In this document: positions 8,251 through 16,089 of the stretch, in pieces
How the letters are laid out: each line of letters starts with the position of its first letter
Position numbering within the stretch: position 1 is the stretch's first letter
NCBI GenBank assembly: GCA_910575405.1
Contig: CAJTER010000019.1
Location: forward strand, 24,404 to 81,899
Reading direction: 5' to 3'
Source: Clostridia bacterium
Lineage (GTDB): Bacteria > Bacillota > Clostridia > Peptostreptococcales > Anaerovoracaceae
DNA length: 57,496 nt
The notes under the pieces: generated by a model
What the model saw: only the letters and a program-made list of their open reading frames with translations
Databases searched by the model: none
Told to the model about the DNA's origin: nothing
Made by a program: the position numbers and the translations under genes

Positions 8251-9431
8251 TGATGAGGAAAAAATCAATACCGCTTTCTACGCAATGTGCATCCTTGGAT
8301 CATGAAGGGAATGCCTGGATTTTTTCTAATGAATTTAATGGCCTGTTTTTTTTAAACACGGATACTTATGAACTGAATTATGTAACGAAATTCGATGAGG
8401 AGGTTTTTGCAGGAGATCTCTATAACGAGATGCTTTTTTATAAAGGAAAGCTTTATTGCTTCCCCTGTGTAGCAGAAAAAATGGCCGTATACGATATCAG
8501 TACAGGTAAAACACATTATATTGTGCTGAAAAAAAGAAAAGCGGTAGAGTATTATAATGTGACAAAAATAACAGAAACAAACGTGTTGCTGCTGCCAGTT
8601 GAAATAGAGGATCATGCCTATATTTTAGATTTGGAAACAGAGGCTTATCAGACTATTCCTTTTGATTGCAAAAAAGTAAAGCAGGAAGTCAATAATAAGA
8701 TTTTGCGCGGAAAAGCGTACTTAAATGGAAAGACCTATTATGCTATAGATGGCACAAACAGTTTGCTGGTATACAGTATAGAGGAAAATTTGTTTTACAT
8801 TGAGACTCAAAAAAAGCCAGGGACATTTTTTATGACATTTTCTGCAGAGGAAAAAATGTATATACTCCAGGCAAATGGTTCGGAATATGATGTGTATGAT
8901 CGGAATGGCTATCAGGAAACGGTTAAGCTGGCCGAAGAAATGCATACAGAAAGCTGGTCTGTAGCAGCGATGCAATATATACATTTATGGCCATTGGAAA
9001 AGGATGTACTTGTTGGAATGCCCATGAGAGACCATTCGCTTTACATGCTTTGCAATGGGGAGTCTTTAAACATGGATCTTGAATGGGAGCAGGTTTCGAT
9101 ATATAAGTCCGATTTGCAACCTCTCCATGTCTGTAAAAAGAAAAAGGATCAGTTGCTTTTGTTCCCTTACCATTCACACACTTTGGTCTTGATAGATCTT
9201 CCGACTATGCATGCAGAATATATAGATTTAGTAATGCCCTATGAAGATTATCTCGAAATATACAGCGATGCATGGAAGAAACAATTTGAAGAAGAACAAG
9301 TTTTATATGAATCACCGCACTGTTTTTTAGATACTTATTTGGAGCTTATTTTGCAAACGACTATTAGCAGCAAGTCGAACGAAGATAGGGAAGTAGGAAG
9401 AGATATTTATCAAATCTTGAAGCAGCAGTAG
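8250..9431 (+). CDS. Protein of unknown function, beta-propeller-like
   Basis: About 393 residues from the ATG at 8250, which overlaps the previous stop codon by one base. A TTG one codon earlier is less likely. No catalytic motif was recognised. The chain has repeated short beta-rich units with aromatic and Gly positions (NEFNGLFFLNTDTYELNYV, EKMAVYDISTGKTHYIVL, THTLVLIDLP-like strands), as in seven-bladed propellers. No signal peptide or membrane segment is evident, so it is probably cytoplasmic. It sits between a radical SAM gene and a GT2 gene in one operon and may bind a glycan or act as a scaffold. That role is inference. Confidence 0.6.
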   Translation: MMRKKSIPLSTQCASLDHEGNAWIFSNEFNGLFFLNTDTYELNYVTKFDEEVFAGDLYNEMLFYKGKLYCFPCVAEKMAVYDISTGKTHYIVLKKRKAVEYYNVTKITETNVLLLPVEIEDHAYILDLETEAYQTIPFDCKKVKQEVNNKILRGKAYLNGKTYYAIDGTNSLLVYSIEENLFYIETQKKPGTFFMTFSAEEKMYILQANGSEYDVYDRNGYQETVKLAEEMHTESWSVAAMQYIHLWPLEKDVLVGMPMRDHSLYMLCNGESLNMDLEWEQVSIYKSDLQPLHVCKKKKDQLLLFPYHSHTLVLIDLPTMHAEYIDLVMPYEDYLEIYSDAWKKQFEEEQVLYESPHCFLDTYLELILQTTISSKSNEDREVGRDIYQILKQQ

Positions 9432-9453
9432 GATTAAAGAATAGGTGAATGTA

Positions 9454-10665
9454 ATGATGGAACCAAAAGTTTCGATTGTGATACCAGTATTTAATGGCGC
9501 GAACTATATGCGGGATGCAATTGACAGTGCTTTAAATCAAACATATAAAAACTGTGAAGTCATTGTTGTAAATGATGGATCCGAGGACGGTGGAAAGACA
9601 GAACAAATCGCAAAATCCTATGGAACTAAGATCCGTTACTTTTATAAAAAGAATGGCGGAGTTGCGACAGCTGTTAACCTCGGCATACAAAATATGACTG
9701 GGGAATATTTTGCATGGCTGTCCCATGATGATATGTTTTATCCTCAAAAAATTCAGAAGCAAGTCGAAGCTATAGAAAAATCAGGTGTGGAGAATGCGAT
9801 TGTGCACAGCAATTTTACATTCTGGTATATAGAGGAAGACAAGAAAGTGAAGGTGGATTGGCTGCAGCAGTATGAAAGAGAACAGATGGAGAACAGCTGT
9901 TTTGCCCCAGTTTTCCTGGCTATTCATGGCAGTACAGTTCTGATACATAAAAGCCATTTTAAAAGGATCGGTTTATATGATGCAAAACTTCTGACTACAC
10001 AGGATAGTGAATTTTTATTTCGTGCCATGCGAGGACAGAAATCCATCTTTGTGGATGAAAATTTGATGATTTCCCGAATCCATAGAGAACAGGGGCAGAA
10101 AACAATGCCTATGCACACAATTGAATACAATGAAATGTTTGTATCATTTTGTGAAAAACTTTCAGATTTGGAGAAAGAAGAACTATGCGGCAGCATGTGC
10201 AACTTTTATTATAGACTTTATCTGCTGCTAAAACACAGCAGCCCTGCAAATAACATATTGGAGTATTTGAAAGAACGAATAAACACTTATAGGGAGCATG
10301 CGCCAAAGGAAACAGAGTATCATCGGGAAGAGGCAAAGCTAAAACAAGCCGAGAGCCAAGGTATATATATTTTTGGAGCAGGGCAGGTGGGCCAGGAAAC
10401 GCTGGCCAACTTAGAATCATATGGAATTCGTGTAGAAGGCTTTATTGATAATGCTAAAGAAAAGCAAGGGACGGATATTAACGGTGTAAGATGCTGGCCG
10501 CCGGAATATCTCAAAGAGAAAAAGGCAAATTTAATCATTGTAGCAATGATGGACACGGAAGCGGTAGAAATTCAATTGGGCCAGATGAATATGGTTAATG
10601 TAATGACTGCCGGGCAATTAAAAAAGAATTTATTTTATGTTATGCCAAATAAAATTGTATATTGA
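9454..10665 (+). CDS. GT2 glycosyltransferase with C-terminal Rossmann-like module (paralogue)
   Basis: About 403 residues from the ATG at 9454, with an AGGTGA site six bases upstream. A GTG at 9445 is in frame but less well placed. It closely parallels the product of 5886-7100: VSIVIPVFNGANYM, NDGSEDGG, WLSHDDMF, a TTQDSEFLFR block near the acceptor site, and a C-terminal YIFGAGQVGQ...VEGFIDNAKEKQG module. It is followed after 12 bases by a radical SAM gene, repeating the GT2-radical SAM pairing seen upstream. This suggests a duplicated unit. Confidence 0.85.
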   Translation: MMEPKVSIVIPVFNGANYMRDAIDSALNQTYKNCEVIVVNDGSEDGGKTEQIAKSYGTKIRYFYKKNGGVATAVNLGIQNMTGEYFAWLSHDDMFYPQKIQKQVEAIEKSGVENAIVHSNFTFWYIEEDKKVKVDWLQQYEREQMENSCFAPVFLAIHGSTVLIHKSHFKRIGLYDAKLLTTQDSEFLFRAMRGQKSIFVDENLMISRIHREQGQKTMPMHTIEYNEMFVSFCEKLSDLEKEELCGSMCNFYYRLYLLLKHSSPANNILEYLKERINTYREHAPKETEYHREEAKLKQAESQGIYIFGAGQVGQETLANLESYGIRVEGFIDNAKEKQGTDINGVRCWPPEYLKEKKANLIIVAMMDTEAVEIQLGQMNMVNVMTAGQLKKNLFYVMPNKIVY

Positions 10666-10677
10666 GGAGATAGTGAG

Positions 10678-11856
10678 ATGAAGTGGAGCAATAAAGGGCA
10701 TGAGTTTGATGAAATCGGCTACTTGCTGGAGGACAAGAAACATATTTTTTTGTATGGTGCAGGGGAAGGTGCCTGGGAGCTAGTAGAAGTTTTGGAGGCG
10801 ATTCAACCGTGGACTGGTTGGAATATTCATCTTGTTGACAGAGATAGGAGCAAACAGCAGGAGGGAAGGTTTGGATATCCGGTTCTATCTCCAGAGATGT
10901 TCTTTTCCATGGAAAAAGAACAATATTTTGTGATAGCAAATGCAATGGGGAAAACAGGAAATGAAATTTATGATCTGTTAAAGAAAAAACTTCCTGAAAA
11001 CATAGTGATATTTCAGCAATTTTACTTTCTGCATACATATCTACTTATATATTTTGTTTATGTACATGATATGGTCTTTTTTACTTCTGAAAGTATACTT
11101 CCTTTGACAGTATGCAATTTGAACTGCAGAGATTGTTTGAATTTTACGCCATATATTAAAGAACACTATATTGAATCCCTTGATACTTTGAAAAAAAATG
11201 TAGATTTATTTTTTAATGCGGTGGAATTAATATATCGCTTTCAGATTACAGGAGGTGAGCCGTTTTTATATGAAGATCTGATCCCTCTGATTGAGTATAT
11301 TGATGAGAACTACAGAGAGAAAATCATAAGATTTGAAATCGTAACAAATGGTACAATCATACCAGATGATAGACTGTGCAAAGTCTTAAAAGAAAAGGAG
11401 ATATATGTTATTTTAGATGACTATAGAATGGCTCTTGAAGATGGTAATAAAGCATATGAACGAGTATCTGGGAAACTTCAGAAGCACGATATTTTATATA
11501 TGGATAACTCTGTGGATCGCTGGATGCGGATGTATATCCCAGAGGAGGATGATGGGAAGCAGTATTCAGAAGAAGCCTTGCAATTGAAATACGACAAGTG
11601 TGATGCTCCGTGGAGTTCCCTAAAGTGTGGGAAATTATCAGCTTGCAACTATGCAATGTATGCGGAGACAGCAGGAATTTGTAATGGGAATGAAGATGAG
11701 AGTTATGATTTGAGAAGATTTTCCCAAGAAAAGAAAAAGGAATTGATCGAGTTTCGATTACGTTGCTGTGAAAAAGGCTACATGGAGTTTTGTCGAAAAT
11801 GCGGAGGCTGGATCTTTACAAATGAACGTTGGTGCGGGCCAGCAATTCAAGTTTAA
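10678..11856 (+). CDS. Radical SAM protein with N-terminal Rossmann-like module (paralogue 2)
   Basis: The 392-residue protein starts MKWSNKGHEFDEIG and has the Rossmann-like module (IFLYGAGEGAWEL, HLVDRDRSKQQEG). The radical SAM motif CNLNCRDC gives cluster ligands C146, C150 and C153, followed by FQITGGEPFLYED. C-terminal cysteines (CDAPWSSLKCGKLSACNY and FCRKCGG) again suggest an auxiliary cluster. An AGGAG ribosome-binding site precedes the ATG. It pairs with the GT2 gene directly upstream. Substrate unknown. Confidence 0.85.
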   Translation: MKWSNKGHEFDEIGYLLEDKKHIFLYGAGEGAWELVEVLEAIQPWTGWNIHLVDRDRSKQQEGRFGYPVLSPEMFFSMEKEQYFVIANAMGKTGNEIYDLLKKKLPENIVIFQQFYFLHTYLLIYFVYVHDMVFFTSESILPLTVCNLNCRDCLNFTPYIKEHYIESLDTLKKNVDLFFNAVELIYRFQITGGEPFLYEDLIPLIEYIDENYREKIIRFEIVTNGTIIPDDRLCKVLKEKEIYVILDDYRMALEDGNKAYERVSGKLQKHDILYMDNSVDRWMRMYIPEEDDGKQYSEEALQLKYDKCDAPWSSLKCGKLSACNYAMYAETAGICNGNEDESYDLRRFSQEKKKELIEFRLRCCEKGYMEFCRKCGGWIFTNERWCGPAIQV

Positions 11857-11881
11857 AAAAGAGAGGTAAGGTAGCTAGGGT

Positions 11882-13078
11882 ATGAAGTGGAATCGAAAGG
11901 GACATCAGTTTGACTATATTGGCAGACACTTTAGAAAAAGAAATAAGCTGTTCGTATATGGAGCAGCTGAGATGGGAAAAGAATTTCTAGATCGACTTGA
12001 GAAAATTGGATTGCTGGATATGGTTGATGGCTTCATTGACAGAGATGTCCAAAAACAAGCGGAGGGCTTTGAAGGCAGACCAGTCCTGTCTCCAGATATT
12101 GTATTTCAGGAATATGAGGAACACCATTTGATTATTGTAGCAATGCATGAACCGGTTTGCAGCTGGATATTAGACCGTCTGCAGCAGGCAGGATATATTG
12201 AAAACTTAGATTATTTTCACTGGGATACATTTTGGATACATTTAAATGAGCCGTATTTGCCATTATATGCGTTGTATACACAAGATAAAGTGATTATCTC
12301 ATCTTCATGCTGTATACCAGGGGATACCTGCAATCTGCGGTGCAAGCATTGCCTGAATTTTACGCCATATATTGAACACTTTGAGACCAGAGAATTGCAG
12401 GAAGTTTGCGAAGACATGGATCTGTTTTTTAAATGGATTGATTTTACTTTCAGACATCAGATTTCAGGAGGTGAACCTCTACTCTATCCGTATTTGAAAG
12501 AGTTAATCGAATATATAGGAACTCATTACAGGAATAAGATCGATGTATTTGAGATAGTGATCAATGGAACAAACGTTCCCTCGGATCAGTTATGTAAATG
12601 TATGAATAAATATGGGATGACTGTCTATCTGGATAACTATGTGCAAACGATATCGCCTGAGCAGAATTACAGGGAGGAGATTATCCGGCAGCTTGAAATG
12701 CATCAGGTGAATTGGGTGGACAATACTGTCGAGGATTGGTTCGATCTAGATATTTTCCATACGGATCATTCAGATATGAGTGAAGAAGAGCTTACAGAAT
12801 ATTTTGATCATTGCAGCAACCCTTGGCACTATTATGAAAGAGGTAAAATATATGCTTGTAATTTTGCGAAATTTGCAGAGCGAGCAGGGCTCAATCAGGA
12901 AAACGAAAGCGCTTGTTTTGATCTGTCCTGCATGAATGCAGGAAGAAAGGCAGAGCTTGTAGAATTCCTGCTTAACTATAATGATCAGGGATATGTTCAG
13001 CTTTGTAAGCATTGTGCAGGTTATTGGGATCACATTAATCCAAAAAGAGTCCCGGTAGCAATTCAAATGGAGCGTTAA
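11882..13078 (+). CDS. Radical SAM protein with N-terminal Rossmann-like module (paralogue 3)
   Basis: The 398-residue protein starts MKWNRKGHQFDYIG and has the shared module with a slightly changed loop (FVYGAAEMGKEF instead of GAG) and GFIDRDVQKQAEG. The cluster motif CNLRCKHC gives ligands C150, C154 and C157, with HQISGGEPLLYPY after it. Auxiliary-cluster candidates are CSNPWHYYERGKIYACNF and LCKHCAGY. It follows paralogue 2 after 25 bases without its own GT2. It is the last gene before the nucleotide-sugar set, so it may act on a different step. Function unknown. Confidence 0.85.
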   Translation: MKWNRKGHQFDYIGRHFRKRNKLFVYGAAEMGKEFLDRLEKIGLLDMVDGFIDRDVQKQAEGFEGRPVLSPDIVFQEYEEHHLIIVAMHEPVCSWILDRLQQAGYIENLDYFHWDTFWIHLNEPYLPLYALYTQDKVIISSSCCIPGDTCNLRCKHCLNFTPYIEHFETRELQEVCEDMDLFFKWIDFTFRHQISGGEPLLYPYLKELIEYIGTHYRNKIDVFEIVINGTNVPSDQLCKCMNKYGMTVYLDNYVQTISPEQNYREEIIRQLEMHQVNWVDNTVEDWFDLDIFHTDHSDMSEEELTEYFDHCSNPWHYYERGKIYACNFAKFAERAGLNQENESACFDLSCMNAGRKAELVEFLLNYNDQGYVQLCKHCAGYWDHINPKRVPVAIQMER

Positions 13079-13080
13079 AC

Positions 13081-13953
13081 ATGAAGTATTTGATATTAGG
13101 GATCAATGGCATGGCAGGGCATATGATTGCCCAGTATTTGGCTGAACGTGGACATCAAATAATTGGTTTTGGAAGACAGAAAAGCCACATTTGCGAAACA
13201 ATACTTGATGATGCATGCGATAAAACGGCGGTGAAATCCGCAGTCAATTTTACAGATGCCGATTATATTGTCAACGCTATTGGAGTATTAAATAGAGGTG
13301 TAGATCAAAACCTGGCGGAAGGAATTTACATCAACAGTGTATTGCCGCATTTTCTGGCACAGTTAGTTGAAGGGAAGAAGGCGAAATTAATACATATAAG
13401 TACGGATTGTGTATTTGAAGGCACAAAAGGAAAATACACAGAAGAAGATACTCCGGATGCTGTCTCCTATTATGGCCGCAGTAAGGCTTTAGGGGAAGTG
13501 CTAGACGAAAAAAACCTGACAATACGGACATCTATTGTAGGGCCAGAGCAAAAGAAGCATGGCATAGGGTTATTCCACTGGTTTATGTCGCAGAAACGTG
13601 AAATTTGCGGCTATAGCAATGTAATATGGTCGGGGGTTACTACTTTGCAGCTTGCAAAAGCGATTGAAGAGGATTTGCACCATAGACAAACCGGCCTGTA
13701 CCATTTAGTGAATAATCAATTTATAACAAAATATGAATTGCTTTGGTTATTTAATCAGTATTGCAGAAAAAATGATCCAATATTAATAAAAAAGGATACA
13801 AGTAGGATTTGTGATAAATCGCTGGTGAATACAAAGGCTAGCCCATGTTTTGAGATTCCCGATTATGAACAAATGATTCTTGAAATGGCAGAATGGATAA
13901 GAAGCCACGCGGATCTATATGCGCAATATTTAGGCCAGGAGAGACAGAAATGA
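13081..13953 (+). CDS. RmlD-like nucleotide-sugar reductase (SDR family)
   Basis: This 290-residue NAD(P)-binding protein starts MKYLILGINGMAGHM (GxxGxxG-type loop). It has HISTDCVFEGTKG and the catalytic YYGRSKALGE (YxxxK), as in dTDP-4-dehydrorhamnose reductases. Its neighbours are a UDP-GlcNAc 4,6-dehydratase/5-epimerase-like gene and a 2-epimerase. In the V. cholerae O37 pathway an RmlD homologue (WbvR) reduces the 4-keto intermediate to UDP-L-RhaNAc, before a 2-epimerase gives UDP-L-QuiNAc. The FucNAc pathway instead uses a longer CapF/WbjC reductase with a cupin domain, which is absent here. L-QuiNAc or L-RhaNAc is therefore favoured over L-FucNAc, as inference. It overlaps the next gene by ATGA. 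Confidence 0.8.
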   Translation: MKYLILGINGMAGHMIAQYLAERGHQIIGFGRQKSHICETILDDACDKTAVKSAVNFTDADYIVNAIGVLNRGVDQNLAEGIYINSVLPHFLAQLVEGKKAKLIHISTDCVFEGTKGKYTEEDTPDAVSYYGRSKALGEVLDEKNLTIRTSIVGPEQKKHGIGLFHWFMSQKREICGYSNVIWSGVTTLQLAKAIEEDLHHRQTGLYHLVNNQFITKYELLWLFNQYCRKNDPILIKKDTSRICDKSLVNTKASPCFEIPDYEQMILEMAEWIRSHADLYAQYLGQERQK

Positions 13954-15074
13954 AAAAGTTAAAAGTCACGACAATAGTAGGGACGAGGCCGGAACTCATA
14001 AGGCTGTCACAAATTATTAAAAAGGCGGATCTTTTTTTTGACCACATATTTGTACATACTGGACAGAATTATGATACCAGATTAAACGATATTTTCTATG
14101 AAGATCTGGAGCTGCGTAAACCTGATTATTACCTTGGAGTAGCGGGAAAGCATCTTGGTGAAACAATAGGGACGATTATAGCCAGTTCCTATGAACTGAT
14201 GCGGGATGAACAGCCGGACGCCTTATTAATATTAGGTGATACAAATTCAGCATTGACTGCAATTTCTGCCAAAAGGTTAAAAATTCCGATTTTTCATATG
14301 GAAGCGGGAAACCGCTGCTTTGATGAGAACTTACCAGAAGAAACAAACCGGAGAATTGTGGATCATATTGCGGATATACACCTTCCATATACAGAACACG
14401 CGAGGCGATATTTAATTTCGGAAGGCGTTCAGAAAGAGCACATCTATGTAACCGGCTCGCCAATGAAAGAAATCATTGAGACTCACAGGGATAAAATCGA
14501 TGCCAGTACCGTCTTGGACGAGCTGCATTTACAGAAGCAGCAGTATATGATTCTTTCAGCACACAGAGAAGAAAACATGGATCATCCAATACATTTTGAA
14601 AGTCTTATGCGTGCAGTAAATGCAATGGCTGAGACATATAAATTGCCGGTTATATATTCTCTGCATCCAAGGAGTGCAAAGTTTATAGCTGAAAGAAAAT
14701 TCGTATTTCATCCGCTGGTGAAGCCAATGCCTCCATTTAACTTTACCAGCTACAGCAAATTGATGAGCAATGCCTTTTGTGTTGTATCAGACAGCGGAAC
14801 TCTGCCGGAAGAGGCTGCTATAAGTCATTTTCCGGCTGTAAGCATACGGACATCAACAGAAAGGCCGGAAGCTTTAGATAAAGGCTGTTTTGTAATCGGT
14901 GGTATTGCAGAGGAATCCTTACTGCAGTCGATTGAAATGGCAATTCAACTGGCTAAAAACGAAGAATTTGGAAGTCCTGTTCCGGATTACGAAACTGCGA
15001 ATGTGTCAACGGCAGTGATCCGCATCATTCAAAGTTATACGAGAATTATAGATACGAAAGTGTGGAGGAAATAA
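13950..15074 (+). CDS. UDP-GlcNAc 2-epimerase family enzyme
   Basis: About 374 residues from the ATG at 13950, which overlaps the previous stop as ATGA. A longer in-frame start at 13893 would overlap the upstream gene by 61 bases and is less likely. Family marks are VTTIVGTRPELIRLSQII, HTGQNYDTRLNDIFYEDL, LGDTNSALTA, the GNRCFDENLPEETNRRIVDHI block and LSAHREENMD. Such enzymes invert C2 of UDP-HexNAc. Next to the dehydratase and RmlD-like reductase it should epimerise the 6-deoxy-L-sugar, as WbvD or CapG do, rather than supply ManNAc. Confidence 0.88.
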   Translation: MKKLKVTTIVGTRPELIRLSQIIKKADLFFDHIFVHTGQNYDTRLNDIFYEDLELRKPDYYLGVAGKHLGETIGTIIASSYELMRDEQPDALLILGDTNSALTAISAKRLKIPIFHMEAGNRCFDENLPEETNRRIVDHIADIHLPYTEHARRYLISEGVQKEHIYVTGSPMKEIIETHRDKIDASTVLDELHLQKQQYMILSAHREENMDHPIHFESLMRAVNAMAETYKLPVIYSLHPRSAKFIAERKFVFHPLVKPMPPFNFTSYSKLMSNAFCVVSDSGTLPEEAAISHFPAVSIRTSTERPEALDKGCFVIGGIAEESLLQSIEMAIQLAKNEEFGSPVPDYETANVSTAVIRIIQSYTRIIDTKVWRK

Positions 15075-15077
15075 AAA

Positions 15078-16088
15078 ATGGGAATTTTTGCAGATCAAAT
15101 ACTGATGATCACAGGAGGGACAGGCTCTTTTGGACATGCTGTTTTAGACCGATTCCTTGAGACGGATATTAAAGAAATCCGAATTTTTTCAAGAGATGAA
15201 AAGAAACAGGATGATATGCGGAAGGAATATAATAATTCTAAAATAAAGTTTTATATAGGAGATGTCCGGGATATTCGGAGTGTAGAGGATGCTGTAAAAG
15301 ACGTGGACTATATTTTCAGTGCAGCTGCATTAAAACAAGTTCCATCGTGTGAATTCTTCCCGATGGAGGCAGTTAAAACGAATGTTATTGGAACGGAAAA
15401 CGTACTCACAGCGGCAATAAAAGAAGGAGTCAAAAAAGTTACGTGTCTATCAACAGACAAGGCAGCATATCCAATTAATGCTATGGGAATCAGCAAAGCG
15501 ATGATGGAACGGGTGTTTGTTGCAAAGTCAAGAACAGCAAAAGATACTGTCATTTGTGGAACAAGATACGGGAATGTTATGTGTTCAAGGGGTTCCGTCA
15601 TACCATTATTTATTGAGCAGATTAAAACAGGAAAACCAATTACAATAACCGACCCAAATATGACGAGATTTTTAATGAGCTTAGAAGAAGCAGTGGATTT
15701 AGTCATGTTTGCTTTTGAACACGCAGAGGCAGGAGATATCATGGTTCAAAAGGCACCTGCCTGCACAATAGGAACTTTGGCACAGGCTATCAGAGAACTC
15801 TTCAATGATAAAAATGAGATACGCTACATAGGTGTCAGGCATGGTGAAAAAAAAGCAGAAACTCTTTTAACAAAAGAAGAATGTATGCATGCTTTTGATT
15901 TAGGGAACTTTTATCGAGTACCGGCGGATAATCGAGATTTAAATTATGAGCAGTATTTTGAAAATGGAAAAATTGAAAAAGCTGCTCTGGAAGAATTCAC
16001 TTCTGATAATACGGAAATTTTGAACGTGGAACAGGTTAAAGAGAAATTATTGTCACTCAGATATGTAAGAGACGAATTGGAATATTGA
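15078..16088 (+). CDS. UDP-GlcNAc 4,6-dehydratase/5-epimerase-like (CapE/FnlA/WbjB type)
   Basis: This 336-residue SDR protein has MITGGTGSFGHAVLDRFL, the IRIFSRDEKKQDDMRKEY block, AAALKQVPSCEFFPMEA, STDKAAYPINAMGISK and GTRYGNVMCSRGSVIP. The position that is Tyr in classical SDR YxxxK motifs is Met here (NAMGISK), a change known in CapE-type inverting dehydratases. The expected reaction is UDP-GlcNAc to a UDP-4-keto-6-deoxy-L-hexosamine with C5 epimerisation. With the two genes upstream it forms a complete route to a UDP-N-acetyl-2,6-dideoxy-L-hexosamine. It starts three bases after the 2-epimerase gene. Confidence 0.9.
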   Translation: MGIFADQILMITGGTGSFGHAVLDRFLETDIKEIRIFSRDEKKQDDMRKEYNNSKIKFYIGDVRDIRSVEDAVKDVDYIFSAAALKQVPSCEFFPMEAVKTNVIGTENVLTAAIKEGVKKVTCLSTDKAAYPINAMGISKAMMERVFVAKSRTAKDTVICGTRYGNVMCSRGSVIPLFIEQIKTGKPITITDPNMTRFLMSLEEAVDLVMFAFEHAEAGDIMVQKAPACTIGTLAQAIRELFNDKNEIRYIGVRHGEKKAETLLTKEECMHAFDLGNFYRVPADNRDLNYEQYFENGKIEKAALEEFTSDNTEILNVEQVKEKLLSLRYVRDELEY

Positions 16089-16089
16089 G

